In this document: positions 56,868 to 64,000 of the stretch, piece by piece | How the letters are laid out: each line of letters opens with the position of its first letter | Position numbering within the stretch: the stretch's first letter is position 1 | Assembly (NCBI GenBank): GCA_013823135.1 | Contig: PNLP01000020.1 | Location: 48,861 to 112,860, forward strand | Direction: 5' to 3' | From: Planctomycetaceae bacterium | GTDB taxonomy: Bacteria > Planctomycetota > Planctomycetia > Gemmatales > Gemmataceae | Length of the DNA stretch: 64,000 nt | Program-made: the position numbers and the translations under genes | The notes under the pieces: generated by a model | Databases searched by the model: none | The model's input: only the letters and a program-made list of their open reading frames with translations | Told to the model about the DNA's origin: nothing

Positions 56868-57977
56868 ATGTCCGACGCCAAGTTGCGTCACGCGATTGCC
56901 TTCGAAGCCGCCCGCCTGATGTACGAACGGACCGAGTCCGAGTACTTCACCGCCAAACGCAAAGCGGCCGCCCGACTTTGTCGCGGGTCAGTCAAACCCA
57001 GCGACCTCCCCAGCAACGCCGAGATCCGTGAGCAAGTTCAGGTGTTCGCCCGCATCCACGAGGGCGAGCAACGCACCGCGAACTTGCGCGACATGCGGCT
57101 CTCCGCACTCTGGCTCATGCGAATCCTGTGTCGCTTCCGACCCAGGCTCATCGGCAGCGTCATGACCGGGCACGTCCGCAAGGGCTCGGACATCGACCTG
57201 CACCTTTTCAGTGACCACGTGGAACCGATCACCGGGGTACTCGAAGAGGAAGGCTTGCAGTACGACGTGGAACGCAAACACCTCGAAAAGCACGGCGAAT
57301 CGCGTGTCTTCACGCACATTCACGTCTACGACACGTTCCAGTTTGAACTGACGGTGTACGCCGAGGACATGGCCCATTACGTCTTCAAAAGTTCAATCAC
57401 CGGCAAAGCGATTGAGCGTGCCAGCACTCGCGAACTGGAAGAACTGATTGCCCGCGAACACCCCGAGGTGAACCTCGAAGACGCCATGCAGGAACGCGAG
57501 GAAGCGATCGACCCGTACCAACTTTACCGGATGCTACTGTTGCCGCTGGAGAACGTGAAGCAGAACCCCAAGTGGCACCCGGAGGGCGACGTGCTCTACC
57601 ACTCGCTTCAAGTGTTCGACCTGGCCCGAGACGCGCAACCGTGGGATGAGGAGTTCATTCTGGCCGCGTTGCTCCACGACGTGGGGAAGGGGATCGACCC
57701 TTACGACCACGTCGGCGCTGCACTGCAAGCGCTCGACGGACTCATCACGCCGCGCACGGCATGGTTGATCGAGCACCACATGCAGGCGCAGGAATACAAG
57801 GCCGGCACGCTCGGCGCTCGCGCCCGCAAACGGCTGGAAGAGAACGACGACTTCGACGACCTGATGCTGCTCCGCGAGGTGGACAACGCCGGCCGCGTGT
57901 CCGGCGCAACCGTCTGCACCGTGGACGAAGCACTGGCGTTTCTCAAGCAACTCGAACGCGACAACAAGGGGAAGTGA
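56868..57977 (+). CDS. Nucleotidyltransferase-HD fusion protein
   Basis: 369 residues. The N-terminal half holds a Pol-beta-type nucleotidyltransferase: IGSVMTGHVRKGSDIDLHLF, i.e. G96-S97 and the metal Asp pair 108/110, with the third acidic residue probably Glu160 in FQFELTVY. The C-terminal half is an HD phosphohydrolase: YHSLQVFDLA (His245), ALLHDVGKG (His270-Asp271) and IEHHM (304-305). The order (nucleotidyltransferase then HD) recalls CCA-adding enzymes and GlnD, but the usual RNA-binding domains are absent. Possible role in RNA or nucleotide second-messenger metabolism; unassigned. Confidence 0.8.
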   Translation: MSDAKLRHAIAFEAARLMYERTESEYFTAKRKAAARLCRGSVKPSDLPSNAEIREQVQVFARIHEGEQRTANLRDMRLSALWLMRILCRFRPRLIGSVMTGHVRKGSDIDLHLFSDHVEPITGVLEEEGLQYDVERKHLEKHGESRVFTHIHVYDTFQFELTVYAEDMAHYVFKSSITGKAIERASTRELEELIAREHPEVNLEDAMQEREEAIDPYQLYRMLLLPLENVKQNPKWHPEGDVLYHSLQVFDLARDAQPWDEEFILAALLHDVGKGIDPYDHVGAALQALDGLITPRTAWLIEHHMQAQEYKAGTLGARARKRLEENDDFDDLMLLREVDNAGRVSGATVCTVDEALAFLKQLERDNKGK

Positions 57978-58061
57978 CGAACGAAGCCCGGTCCCGTGCG
58001 GTTCAATGGCTTTTTGAGAGTTGCAAGGGATCGGGTAACAACGCACTCCGAGGAAGACAGC

Positions 58062-58373
58062 ATGTTGCGGAATGTTCTCTCATGCAGTCCCTGGCGGCAC
58101 TTACACGTCCGGTTCTGGCTCACTGTCGGCATGATTGTCGCTCTATACTCGATCCCGTACTCACGGCGAATCTTGATCTGTGAACCAATCGGTCACTTGC
58201 GGGGAATACGGTACTTGCAGAAAGACTGTGGTGTGGTGGAGATGTTGATTGAGATCGGGATTCGCAGAGGAGACTTCGGCTTCGATCCGGATCGAGACTG
58301 GAAGAAAGAAGATGTCCTGAATGCCCGCGTCATGCGCCTTCGCATCGTCGATTTTAGCAACAGGAAGAAGTAG
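58062..58373 (+). CDS. Small putative membrane protein
   Basis: 103 codons from an ATG at 58062 with GAGGAAG upstream. It has one hydrophobic segment (VRFWLTVGMIVALYSIPY) near the N-terminus and a soluble C-terminal half ending FDPDRDWKKEDVLNARVMRLRIVDF. No family recognised. It is between two well-supported genes; it may be real but the evidence is only the ribosome binding site and length. Confidence 0.45.
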   Translation: MLRNVLSCSPWRHLHVRFWLTVGMIVALYSIPYSRRILICEPIGHLRGIRYLQKDCGVVEMLIEIGIRRGDFGFDPDRDWKKEDVLNARVMRLRIVDFSNRKK

Positions 58374-58430
58374 TGCGGGTTGAGATGTCGTTACGAGGAC
58401 GGTTAACCCAGTGGGCTCTACAAAGCGATT

Positions 58431-58865
58431 ATGACGCATCCCGATCTGGCACTGTTTCCTGTGGTGGTTGAACTCGACGTGGCGTGGGGCGAGATGGACG
58501 CCTACGACCACGTCAACAACGTCGTGTACTTCCGGTACTTCGAGAACGCACGCATCGCCTACCTCGACCGGATCGGTTGGATGGCCGCGAAGGTAGAGTC
58601 GGGCCTCGGGCCGATCATCGCCAGCACCTCCGCACGCTACCGCAAGCCGGTGAGTTACCCGGATCGGTTGCTCGTAGGCGCGCGGATCAGCGACATCCAG
58701 ACGGACCGCGTGACGTTCGATTACCGATTGGTGAGCACCAAGTTGAACGCCGTGGCCAGTGAAGGGCAGGCACTCGTGGTGAGCTATGATTACCGTGCGG
58801 GGAAGAAGGTGCCGATTCCCGATGCGGTGCGACTGGCGATTGAAGAATTGGAACGGCAGAAGTGA
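58431..58865 (+). CDS. Acyl-CoA thioesterase (YbgC/4HBT family)
   Basis: 144 residues. The hot-dog fold signature is VAWGEMDAYDHVNNVVYFRYFENARIAYLDRIG (about 15-47), with the catalytic Asp and the H-V-N-N motif. SARYRKPVSYPDRLLVGARIS follows as the second strand region. It hydrolyses acyl-CoA thioesters in the cytoplasm; the acyl specificity cannot be read. A hairpin follows the stop codon. Confidence 0.9.
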   Translation: MTHPDLALFPVVVELDVAWGEMDAYDHVNNVVYFRYFENARIAYLDRIGWMAAKVESGLGPIIASTSARYRKPVSYPDRLLVGARISDIQTDRVTFDYRLVSTKLNAVASEGQALVVSYDYRAGKKVPIPDAVRLAIEELERQK

Positions 58866-58867
58866 AA

Positions 58868-58896
58868 CGAGCCCACCTGTCGAGACAGTGGGCTCG
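58868..58896. terminator. Hairpin between convergent thioesterase and small secreted protein genes
   Basis: CGAGCCCAC...GUC pairs with GAC...GUGGGCUCG (58868-58896) with one bulge. It sits 3 bp after the thioesterase stop and 18 bp before the stop of the convergent gene. A short run CTTG follows, no T-tract. Confidence 0.6.
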
Positions 58897-58913
58897 CTTG
58901 CGTTCGGATCAAC

Positions 58914-59297
58914 TCACTTGTTCACGTCCATCATGAAATAGTCACGCGGGCTGCGAACGAAAGAATGGTTCGGGAACACAAGCGTCCCCTGCATCGGGCC
59001 AGCCGGTGCCTGGCTGTAGGCAGGGGCGGAGCCACAGTTCCCACAGTTGTTTTTGCCGCCGAAGTGAAACATCCTCTTAAAGATCGGGTTGAAGCCGTAG
59101 CGGTCAGGTGCGCGGCCCGATGGTTCGCCGGCACCCAGAAGCGTACCCGGTCCACCAATCGGACCGAAGCCGGCCCCAGCGGGAGCGCCACCAGCCGGCT
59201 GCTGAGGTGGGGCGTAGCCTCCGTGGTCGGCCGAAGCGTGAGCGGCGAACACACTCAGTACCGCCGCGGTGGCGAACGCGATCAGTGTCTTGTTCAT
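58914..59297 (-). CDS. Small secreted Gly/Pro-rich protein
   Basis: 127 residues. The ATG at 59297 has GAGAGGGA upstream. A signal peptide covers about 1-23 (ending ASAD). The mature part is Gly/Pro/Ala-rich (GAPAGAGFGPIGGPGTLLG), with one CGNCG cluster and a hydrophobic RYGFNPIFKRMFHFGG segment. Similar small secreted proteins occur in planctomycetes. Function unknown. Confidence 0.72.
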   Translation of the reverse strand: MNKTLIAFATAAVLSVFAAHASADHGGYAPPQQPAGGAPAGAGFGPIGGPGTLLGAGEPSGRAPDRYGFNPIFKRMFHFGGKNNCGNCGSAPAYSQAPAGPMQGTLVFPNHSFVRSPRDYFMMDVNK

Positions 59298-59461
59298 ATC
59301 CGGTCCCTCTCCGTGGTCGGGAGTGTCGAGTTTGGGTCGATAGTCACACAGTGCAGTGGGCAGCGCGGAGTTTCGCTGCGCCGTTGTGTATCGAATTGAT
59401 CGGTCTGTTGGGTGGGTAATCTGGAGGGATATTCACCGCGGCGCGAAGAAAGCGACTTTCG

Positions 59462-60202
59462 TTACTTGAGGGAGAATACGTAGACCAGCATAAGTGCGAG
59501 ACTTCCCGCCGCCCAAAAAACCGCACCGCCAGCGAACGCCATGAGCCACGCCCCGGCCGGATTCTCTTCGGGCGCCAGACTTCTAACAGACTCACGCAGC
59601 AAACGATCGACTTCGTGGGAAAGGTGGCGATCGTCGGAGATCCATCGAAGCGTGATCGTTCGCCCGCCCTCGAAATGATCCAGTTCAAACAGAGGTGATC
59701 CGCCACTCAACCACAACTTCCCCCGACGCTCGATCGGGCGACCCAATTGCTCGAACAACTCGGCGAGCACAGCCTCGAACTCAGCCGAATCGATGTTGTA
59801 CACGACCAACGAGCGTCGCCGTGAGGCCATGGTCACGGCGATTGCCGTGAGCACACTCAAACCGTAGATCGCGGAAAGCAGCATCCAGGTTGTCTTGTCC
59901 GAATTCCACGCCGCCCGGAAGTTTTCAAGGTTCCCGCGCATCCAGGATCGGAAGTTCGATTGGAACAGGTGTAGAACCAGACCGCCGCCGAAGATCAGAA
60001 ACCCCGAGAGGCCCGCCGCGAGCCCGGCAAAATCCCAGGCTCCATGGGTGATGGTTGGCCGGTTCCTACGTGCGAGGACCGCGAGGTAGAAGAGGTAGGC
60101 GGAAAGAGGCCCGAGGCAGAAGATGTTGACGAGGCAAATGACGAGAATGAACGGTGCGTTCACGGGGCATCTCGTCGCGGTATCGGTCAAAACCAGGAAC
60201 AT
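59462..60202 (-). CDS. Membrane protein of unknown function
   Basis: 246 residues from the ATG at 60202; a GTG at 60163 is also possible and would start closer to the first helix. Three or four membrane helices: FILVICLVNIFCLGPLSAYLF, FAGLAAGLSGFLIFGGGLVLHLF and TTWMLLSAIYGLSVLTAIAVTM near the N-terminus, then a soluble segment of ~95 residues (VLAELFEQLGRPIERRGKLWL), and a last helix WLMAFAGGAVFWAAGSLALM. No family recognised. Confidence 0.7.
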   Translation of the reverse strand: MFLVLTDTATRCPVNAPFILVICLVNIFCLGPLSAYLFYLAVLARRNRPTITHGAWDFAGLAAGLSGFLIFGGGLVLHLFQSNFRSWMRGNLENFRAAWNSDKTTWMLLSAIYGLSVLTAIAVTMASRRRSLVVYNIDSAEFEAVLAELFEQLGRPIERRGKLWLSGGSPLFELDHFEGGRTITLRWISDDRHLSHEVDRLLRESVRSLAPEENPAGAWLMAFAGGAVFWAAGSLALMLVYVFSLK

Positions 60203-60312
60203 CGCTCATGATAGGTTGAGGTGCCGGGGCGGTCAATTCGTGGCATCCTTGCGAGAAGTGAATAACGGCCCTTTTCGTTGGGCCACCGCGTTGCTATAGT
60301 AACCTCACAAGA

Positions 60313-60387
60313 CGCGGCGTGGAGCAGTCCGGTTAGCTCGCCAGGCTCATAACCTGGAGGTCGTAGGTTCAAATCCTACCGCCGCAA
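60313..60387 (+). tRNA. tRNA-Met, initiator type (anticodon CAT)
   Basis: 75 bases without encoded CCA (CTG follows). C1 faces A72 (CGCGGCG against CGCCGCA), the unpaired first position of bacterial initiator tRNA. The D-stem GAGC/GCTC gives A11:U24, also an initiator mark. Anticodon loop CTCATAA. The T-arm is GTAGG-TTCAAAT-CCTAC. The anticodon stem is CCAGG/CCTGG, so the first of the three usual G:C pairs (29:41) is A:U. Confidence 0.96.
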
Positions 60388-60416
60388 CTGTCTGACACCT
60401 ATCATAATGATAGTCG

Positions 60417-60441
60417 GAACCCCTGGTTATGCCAGGGGTTC
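60417..60441 (+). terminator. Hairpin terminator downstream of the initiator tRNA
   Basis: GAACCCCTGG (60417-60426) pairs perfectly with CCAGGGGTTC (60432-60441) around TTATG, 30 bp after the tRNA. TGTTCC follows instead of a pure T-run. A small palindrome CTATCATAATGATAG lies just before (60399-60413). Confidence 0.75.
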
Positions 60442-60523
60442 TGTTCCTCCGGGCGTGTTGCCCACGAGTGCGAAAATCCCCTGGAATGGCACGGTATGGC
60501 AGTCTTCGGCAGGAGGCCGATCA

Positions 60524-61600
60524 ATGCCCCGTTCCCCCAGTGCGTGGTATCGTACGAGCCGCGGTATGTGGGTAGGACTCATCGCAGGTAAACTGCAATC
60601 CCTCGGAATTACAGATCCAAACGCCAAAGAAGCCGCTGAAGCGGTTTTCCTGCAACTTCTTGCTGCCCTCAGCACCACGACACTCAAACCGGCAGCCTTC
60701 GGCAGTCTTCCCGCCCCGGCAGTGATCCAGCCTACCACCCCCATTTCAGCCCCCCGGACCGTGTCCGAGGCTGCACTGGAGTTCCTCGAAAAGCGGAAAC
60801 CGAAGATCAGCCCGGAGTGCTGGCGGCAGTACGACATCACCCTTCGCGTTCACTTCCTTCCTGTGTTCGGCTCCCGGCTGATCTCGTCGCTCACGGCCGA
60901 GGAGATCGAGGACTGGGCCGACCGGCGAACTTGGTCGAGTTCGACTCAGAACAACAACATCGGGACAGTGCAAACGTTCTTGAGGTGGGCGAAGAATCCG
61001 CTCTCGGTCAACCGCCCGCCAAAAGAATCCCGTGGCGCTGAGTCGGTGCTCTCGGATGAGCAATTCGCGAAAGTGGTCGAAGCCGCGAGTCGAGGCGATT
61101 ACGGAAGCGACCTGGTCGCGTTCCTGAAACTTCTCCGGGAGACCGGCGCGAGACCTCAGGAGATCGCAAGGCTGACTGTCGAGAGCACGGATTGGGTGAA
61201 CTCCTGTTTGCGGACGAAAGTCCACAAGGGGCGTAGGCACGGCAGTGAGCGGGTGGTTCACTTCAACACGGCCGCGATGGAGATCCTGACCACACAGCGC
61301 GAGAAGTACGGTGCAGGGCACCTGTTCCGCACCTGTCGAGGGAACCCTTGGCGAGGCCCCGCGATCGTGAAACGGATGATTCAGGTCTCGAAGCGGGCCG
61401 GTGTTCATGCGACCGCATACATGGGGCGGCACTCGTTCGCCACCGCGGCCCTGGTCGCGGGCATCCCCGATGCAGTCGTGGCCGAGCTGCTCGGCCACCG
61501 CGGCACTGCGATGGTGGCGAAGCACTACGGGCACATCGCCGGGCAGAGCAGGGTGCTGAAAGATGCTGTCGAGAAAGTGAATAAGCCCAAGGCTGGGTAG
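60524..61600 (+). CDS. Tyrosine recombinase / phage-type integrase
   Basis: 358 residues from the ATG at 60524, which has AGGAGG seven bases upstream; the longer frame starting at 60407 runs through the tRNA terminator. N-terminal arm-type segment (MPRSPSAWYRTSRGMW), core-binding domain (AALEFLEKRKPKISPE), then the catalytic domain: Arg in RETGARPQEIARLTV, the R-H pair in YMGRHSFATAALVAG, LLGHRGTA, and the nucleophile Tyr in VAKHYGHIAG. The gene starts ~135 bp after the initiator tRNA, a classic arrangement for tRNA-targeted integration, and a terminator follows at 61645. Confidence 0.9.
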   Translation: MPRSPSAWYRTSRGMWVGLIAGKLQSLGITDPNAKEAAEAVFLQLLAALSTTTLKPAAFGSLPAPAVIQPTTPISAPRTVSEAALEFLEKRKPKISPECWRQYDITLRVHFLPVFGSRLISSLTAEEIEDWADRRTWSSSTQNNNIGTVQTFLRWAKNPLSVNRPPKESRGAESVLSDEQFAKVVEAASRGDYGSDLVAFLKLLRETGARPQEIARLTVESTDWVNSCLRTKVHKGRRHGSERVVHFNTAAMEILTTQREKYGAGHLFRTCRGNPWRGPAIVKRMIQVSKRAGVHATAYMGRHSFATAALVAGIPDAVVAELLGHRGTAMVAKHYGHIAGQSRVLKDAVEKVNKPKAG

Positions 61601-61644
61601 GTGGACTAATTCCGCGAGCTCGCCTCCGAACTAGCCTACTGAAC

Positions 61645-61672
61645 AGAAAGCCACTCAATCGGGTGGCTTTCT
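61645..61672 (+). terminator. Intrinsic-like terminator of the integrase gene
   Basis: AGAAAGCCAC (61645-61654) pairs perfectly with GTGGCTTTCT (61663-61672) around an 8-base loop, followed by CCATTTTCC. It lies 44 bp after the integrase stop. Confidence 0.78.
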
Positions 61673-62054
61673 CCATTTTCCGGTTTGACGCCACTTGCTC
61701 GACAGACATGTTTGGGTACTACTCAACGTCAAAGTAGAACTCACGTGGCGAATGAATTTTTCGGCCGGAGTCGGATCTTCCCACAGCAACATCTCAACAG
61801 ATCCATCAGAGAACGAGATTCATGATCGAGAACTGTTCCGGCTTGGGAAGGAGATGCTAACCTCACGGGAAGGAAGTGCGAGTCTCGCGAGTTCGATCAT
61901 ACTACAAAACACCTGTCACAATTACCAATTTCTTGAAACAGCGAGATGGTATGTAGTGAACCACTAATTGGCGACTACGCTGCGGACTGCATTCCTATTC
62001 AAAATTGTCGTGGGTCGATAGAAATTGCGCCGGCCAAGCGAGTAGAGTTCCACC
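61673..62054 (+). other. Intergenic region upstream of the sensor kinase gene
   Basis: About 380 bp with lower GC than the flanks from about 61840 to 61960. A 90-codon ORF (61695-61967) has no recognisable product. No copy of the tRNA 3' end that would mark the other end of an integrated element was found here. Confidence 0.4.
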
Positions 62055-64000
62055 ATGGCAAAGCCGCTGCTCTACGTTCTTATTGTTGAAGGCAGCCCGA
62101 CAGACGCCGATGTCCTCGTTCGGGATCTGTGCCAAGCCGGGTACGAACCGGACGTTGTGCGAGTGAGGACTGAAGAGGACTACCTCGCCCACTTGGACCC
62201 CGCCCCCGACGTCATCCTCTGCGACACCAATTCGCCAAATCTGAATGCCATGCAGGCACTCAATCTTCTCCAGGAGCGGCGGCCCGGGCTCCCTTTCCTG
62301 ATTGTTTCAGACTCAATTGGGGAATGGTCAGTTGTTGAGGCGATCAAGTGGGGCGCGACTGACTACCTCCACCGGGACCGCTTGGGGCGGCTCAGTTCGT
62401 CCGTCGAACACGCCCTCCATGAGCGGAGACTCCGCGAGGCTGAACGGAATGCCCGAGTGGCTCTTCGAATGAGTGAAGAGCGGTATCAGGCACTGGCAGA
62501 GGGTATCCCGCACATCGTCTGGAGCGCCCGCCCGAATGGCGAGATCGAGTACGTCAACCAACGAACCGTGAGGTACACTGGGCGAGCGGCAGCCGATTTG
62601 GTCGGCTCGGGGTGGGAGGCATCCATTCACCCGGACGACCTCGCTCGGACGCTGCAACTGTGGGCCGAGGCGGTCCAGTCAGGGAACCCGCGGGAAAACG
62701 AATTTCGCCTGCGTCGGGCCGATGGTGAGTACCGGTGGCATCTAACACGCCAATTCGTCACTCGAGACGACACCGGGGGAGTTGCACGGTGGGTCGGCAC
62801 CTGCACCGACATTGAAGACCGCCGCAGTGTTGAGCGTGAATTGAGAGAGAGTGAGGCGTTTGTGCGGGCGGTATTGGACTCGATCGACGCCCACATCGCG
62901 GTCCTCGACGTAAATGGTACAATTACAGCCACGAACGTAGCATGGCAGACATTCGAGTCGGAATCTTGGGGCGTCGATTCCCTCGAGCGGAGAGTGGGGG
63001 TAGGGGCGAACTACCTCACAGTTTGTGACGCCAGCGCAGTCGCGGGTTGCGGAGACGCCGAGGCCGCAGCAAGTGGGATCCGAAAAATCATCGCGGGCGA
63101 GTCACCTCGCTTCACTCTTGAGTACCCATGCCACTCCCCTCGTCAGCGAAGATGGTTTATGCTGAGCGTGACTCCTCTCAAGGGCACGGGCTGCGTCGTG
63201 TCGCACATTGACATCACCGAGCGGAAGGAAGCCGAGGAGGCGTTTCAGCGAACTCAAGAGCGACTTCAACACGTCGTCACATCGAGTCCCTCCGTCCTAT
63301 TTAAACTCGCTGTCGATGCCGACCACATCAGAGGTGTGAACTGGGTGAGTGAGAACGTGGAGGCAGTCCTGGGCTACCCGCTTGGCGCAGCCCTGGCTGG
63401 GGACTGGTGGGGAACAAACGTCCACCCTGAAGACCGAGACCGAGTTGTTGCCGAGAGGGAACAAGGTCTGATTGGAACAGGACGAGTTGCTACCGAGTAC
63501 CGATTCCGGCATCGGAATGGCCAGTTTCGATGGATCAGGAGCGAGATCCGACTCGTTCTGGACGCTACTGGAGAATCCATCGAAGCGATCGGTTCCTGGT
63601 CCGATGTGACTGAACGCAGGCAGATTGAGGATCAGTATCGCCAGGCTCAGAAGATGGAAGCCTTCGGACAACTCGCTGCCGGTGTTGCACACGACTTCAA
63701 CAATCTCTTGACCATCATCAACGGCTACAGCGACATGTTGTCGGAGGAATTGCTACCGACTGATGCACGCCATGTTATGTCAGTCGAGATACGCGAGGCT
63801 GGAAGGCGCGCAGCCGCACTAACCGCCCAGTTGCTAGCGTTCAGCCGAAAGACAATCATCGAGCCGAAAATTCTCAATTTGAACGAACTGGTGGAGCAGA
63901 CTGGCAAGATGCTGAACCGATTGATCGGCGAAGACATCACACTCACGCTGATCATGACGCCGACGCTGCACCGGGTGAGGGCGGACCAGAGCCAGATTGA
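62055..64000 (+). CDS. Sensor histidine kinase with receiver-like and multiple PAS domains (truncated by window end)
   Basis: Open from the ATG at 62055 to the last base, 648 codons. Order: a receiver-like domain (about 1-120) starting LLYVLIVEGSPTDADVLVRD, with the phosphoacceptor-type Asp in VILCDTN; PAS domains beginning SEERYQALAEGIPHIVW (about 137), SEAFVRAVLDSIDAHIAVL (about 266) and TQERLQHVVTSSPSVLF (about 399), each followed by a PAC-type segment (DGEYRWHLTRQFV, NGQFRWIRSEIRL); and a HisKA domain with the phosphoacceptor in GVAHDFNNLLTIINGYSDML (about 546-565). The ATPase domain would follow outside the window. The acidic pocket reads VEGSP where VDDDP is usual. No membrane helix, so a soluble sensor. 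Confidence 0.88.
   Translation, partial: MAKPLLYVLIVEGSPTDADVLVRDLCQAGYEPDVVRVRTEEDYLAHLDPAPDVILCDTNSPNLNAMQALNLLQERRPGLPFLIVSDSIGEWSVVEAIKWGATDYLHRDRLGRLSSSVEHALHERRLREAERNARVALRMSEERYQALAEGIPHIVWSARPNGEIEYVNQRTVRYTGRAAADLVGSGWEASIHPDDLARTLQLWAEAVQSGNPRENEFRLRRADGEYRWHLTRQFVTRDDTGGVARWVGTCTDIEDRRSVERELRESEAFVRAVLDSIDAHIAVLDVNGTITATNVAWQTFESESWGVDSLERRVGVGANYLTVCDASAVAGCGDAEAAASGIRKIIAGESPRFTLEYPCHSPRQRRWFMLSVTPLKGTGCVVSHIDITERKEAEEAFQRTQERLQHVVTSSPSVLFKLAVDADHIRGVNWVSENVEAVLGYPLGAALAGDWWGTNVHPEDRDRVVAEREQGLIGTGRVATEYRFRHRNGQFRWIRSEIRLVLDATGESIEAIGSWSDVTERRQIEDQYRQAQKMEAFGQLAAGVAHDFNNLLTIINGYSDMLSEELLPTDARHVMSVEIREAGRRAAALTAQLLAFSRKTIIEPKILNLNELVEQTGKMLNRLIGEDITLTLIMTPTLHRVRADQSQI

Overview
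The window looks like a chromosomal stretch from a planctomycete, most likely the Gemmataceae (Gemmata and relatives). The base composition is GC-rich. Family-level markers point the same way: a TIGR03000-type secreted protein, a SWIM finger joined to a TIGR02996-type repeat-companion domain, a DUF1573 protein, several eukaryote-like Ser/Thr kinases (one with a zinc ribbon and leucine-rich repeats), an Uma2 nuclease-fold protein, and intergenic GC-rich palindromes ending in GGCGAGC or GGCTCGCC. All assignments are from reading the sequence; no database search was run.

Layout. 1-5.3 kb: the end of a folylpolyglutamate synthase gene, then a leftward cluster of a degenerate kinase fusion, a TIM-barrel sugar isomerase-like enzyme and an S15/CocE-type hydrolase. 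5.5-11.3 kb: a membrane LRR kinase and a very large membrane protein of unknown function. 11.5-17.1 kb: a second TIM-barrel enzyme, an O-antigen ligase-like protein, glmS, glutathione peroxidase and an unusual EF-P. 17.2-23.6 kb: a secreted alpha/beta hydrolase, two membrane proteins, a desaturase, a conserved unknown and Uma2. 23.7-30.3 kb: pyruvate phosphate dikinase, the SWIM protein, a cupredoxin-like protein without histidine ligands, Rex and a DUF1573 protein.

The most interesting locus is 30.4-32.4 kb. It encodes a Ro60 ortholog (Rsr; TROVE plus vWA). Upstream on the same strand lie two tandem structured RNAs that I read as bacterial Y RNAs of the tRNA-mimic (YrlA) type. Both carry tRNA arms in circularly permuted order: T-arm, 3' acceptor strand, short loop, 5' acceptor strand, D-arm. 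One mimics an ordinary class I tRNA. The other is nearly a complete class II tRNA, with a variable arm and a perfect anticodon arm. An intrinsic terminator separates the RNAs from rsr.

32.4-47.7 kb: a transglutaminase-like protein, several unknowns, a methyltransferase, an AI-2E/PerM-type permease, a sigma-70 factor with an N-terminal helix-turn-helix extension, a secreted unknown, an Ldh-family oxidoreductase, aldose 1-epimerase, a further active-looking Ser/Thr kinase, a Cys-rich copper-storage (Csp) protein and a TIGR03000 protein. 47.9-60.2 kb: Tex with a long insert and an RGG tail, a C39-like membrane protein, gatB, a GT39-like glycosyltransferase, a nucleotidyltransferase-HD fusion, a thioesterase and small unknowns. 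60.3-64 kb: an initiator tRNA with its terminator, a tyrosine recombinase directly downstream (a candidate integration site), and a truncated multi-PAS sensor kinase running off the end.

Many intergenic gaps hold perfect inverted repeats that probably act as terminators. No CRISPR array, rRNA operon or transposase was seen.
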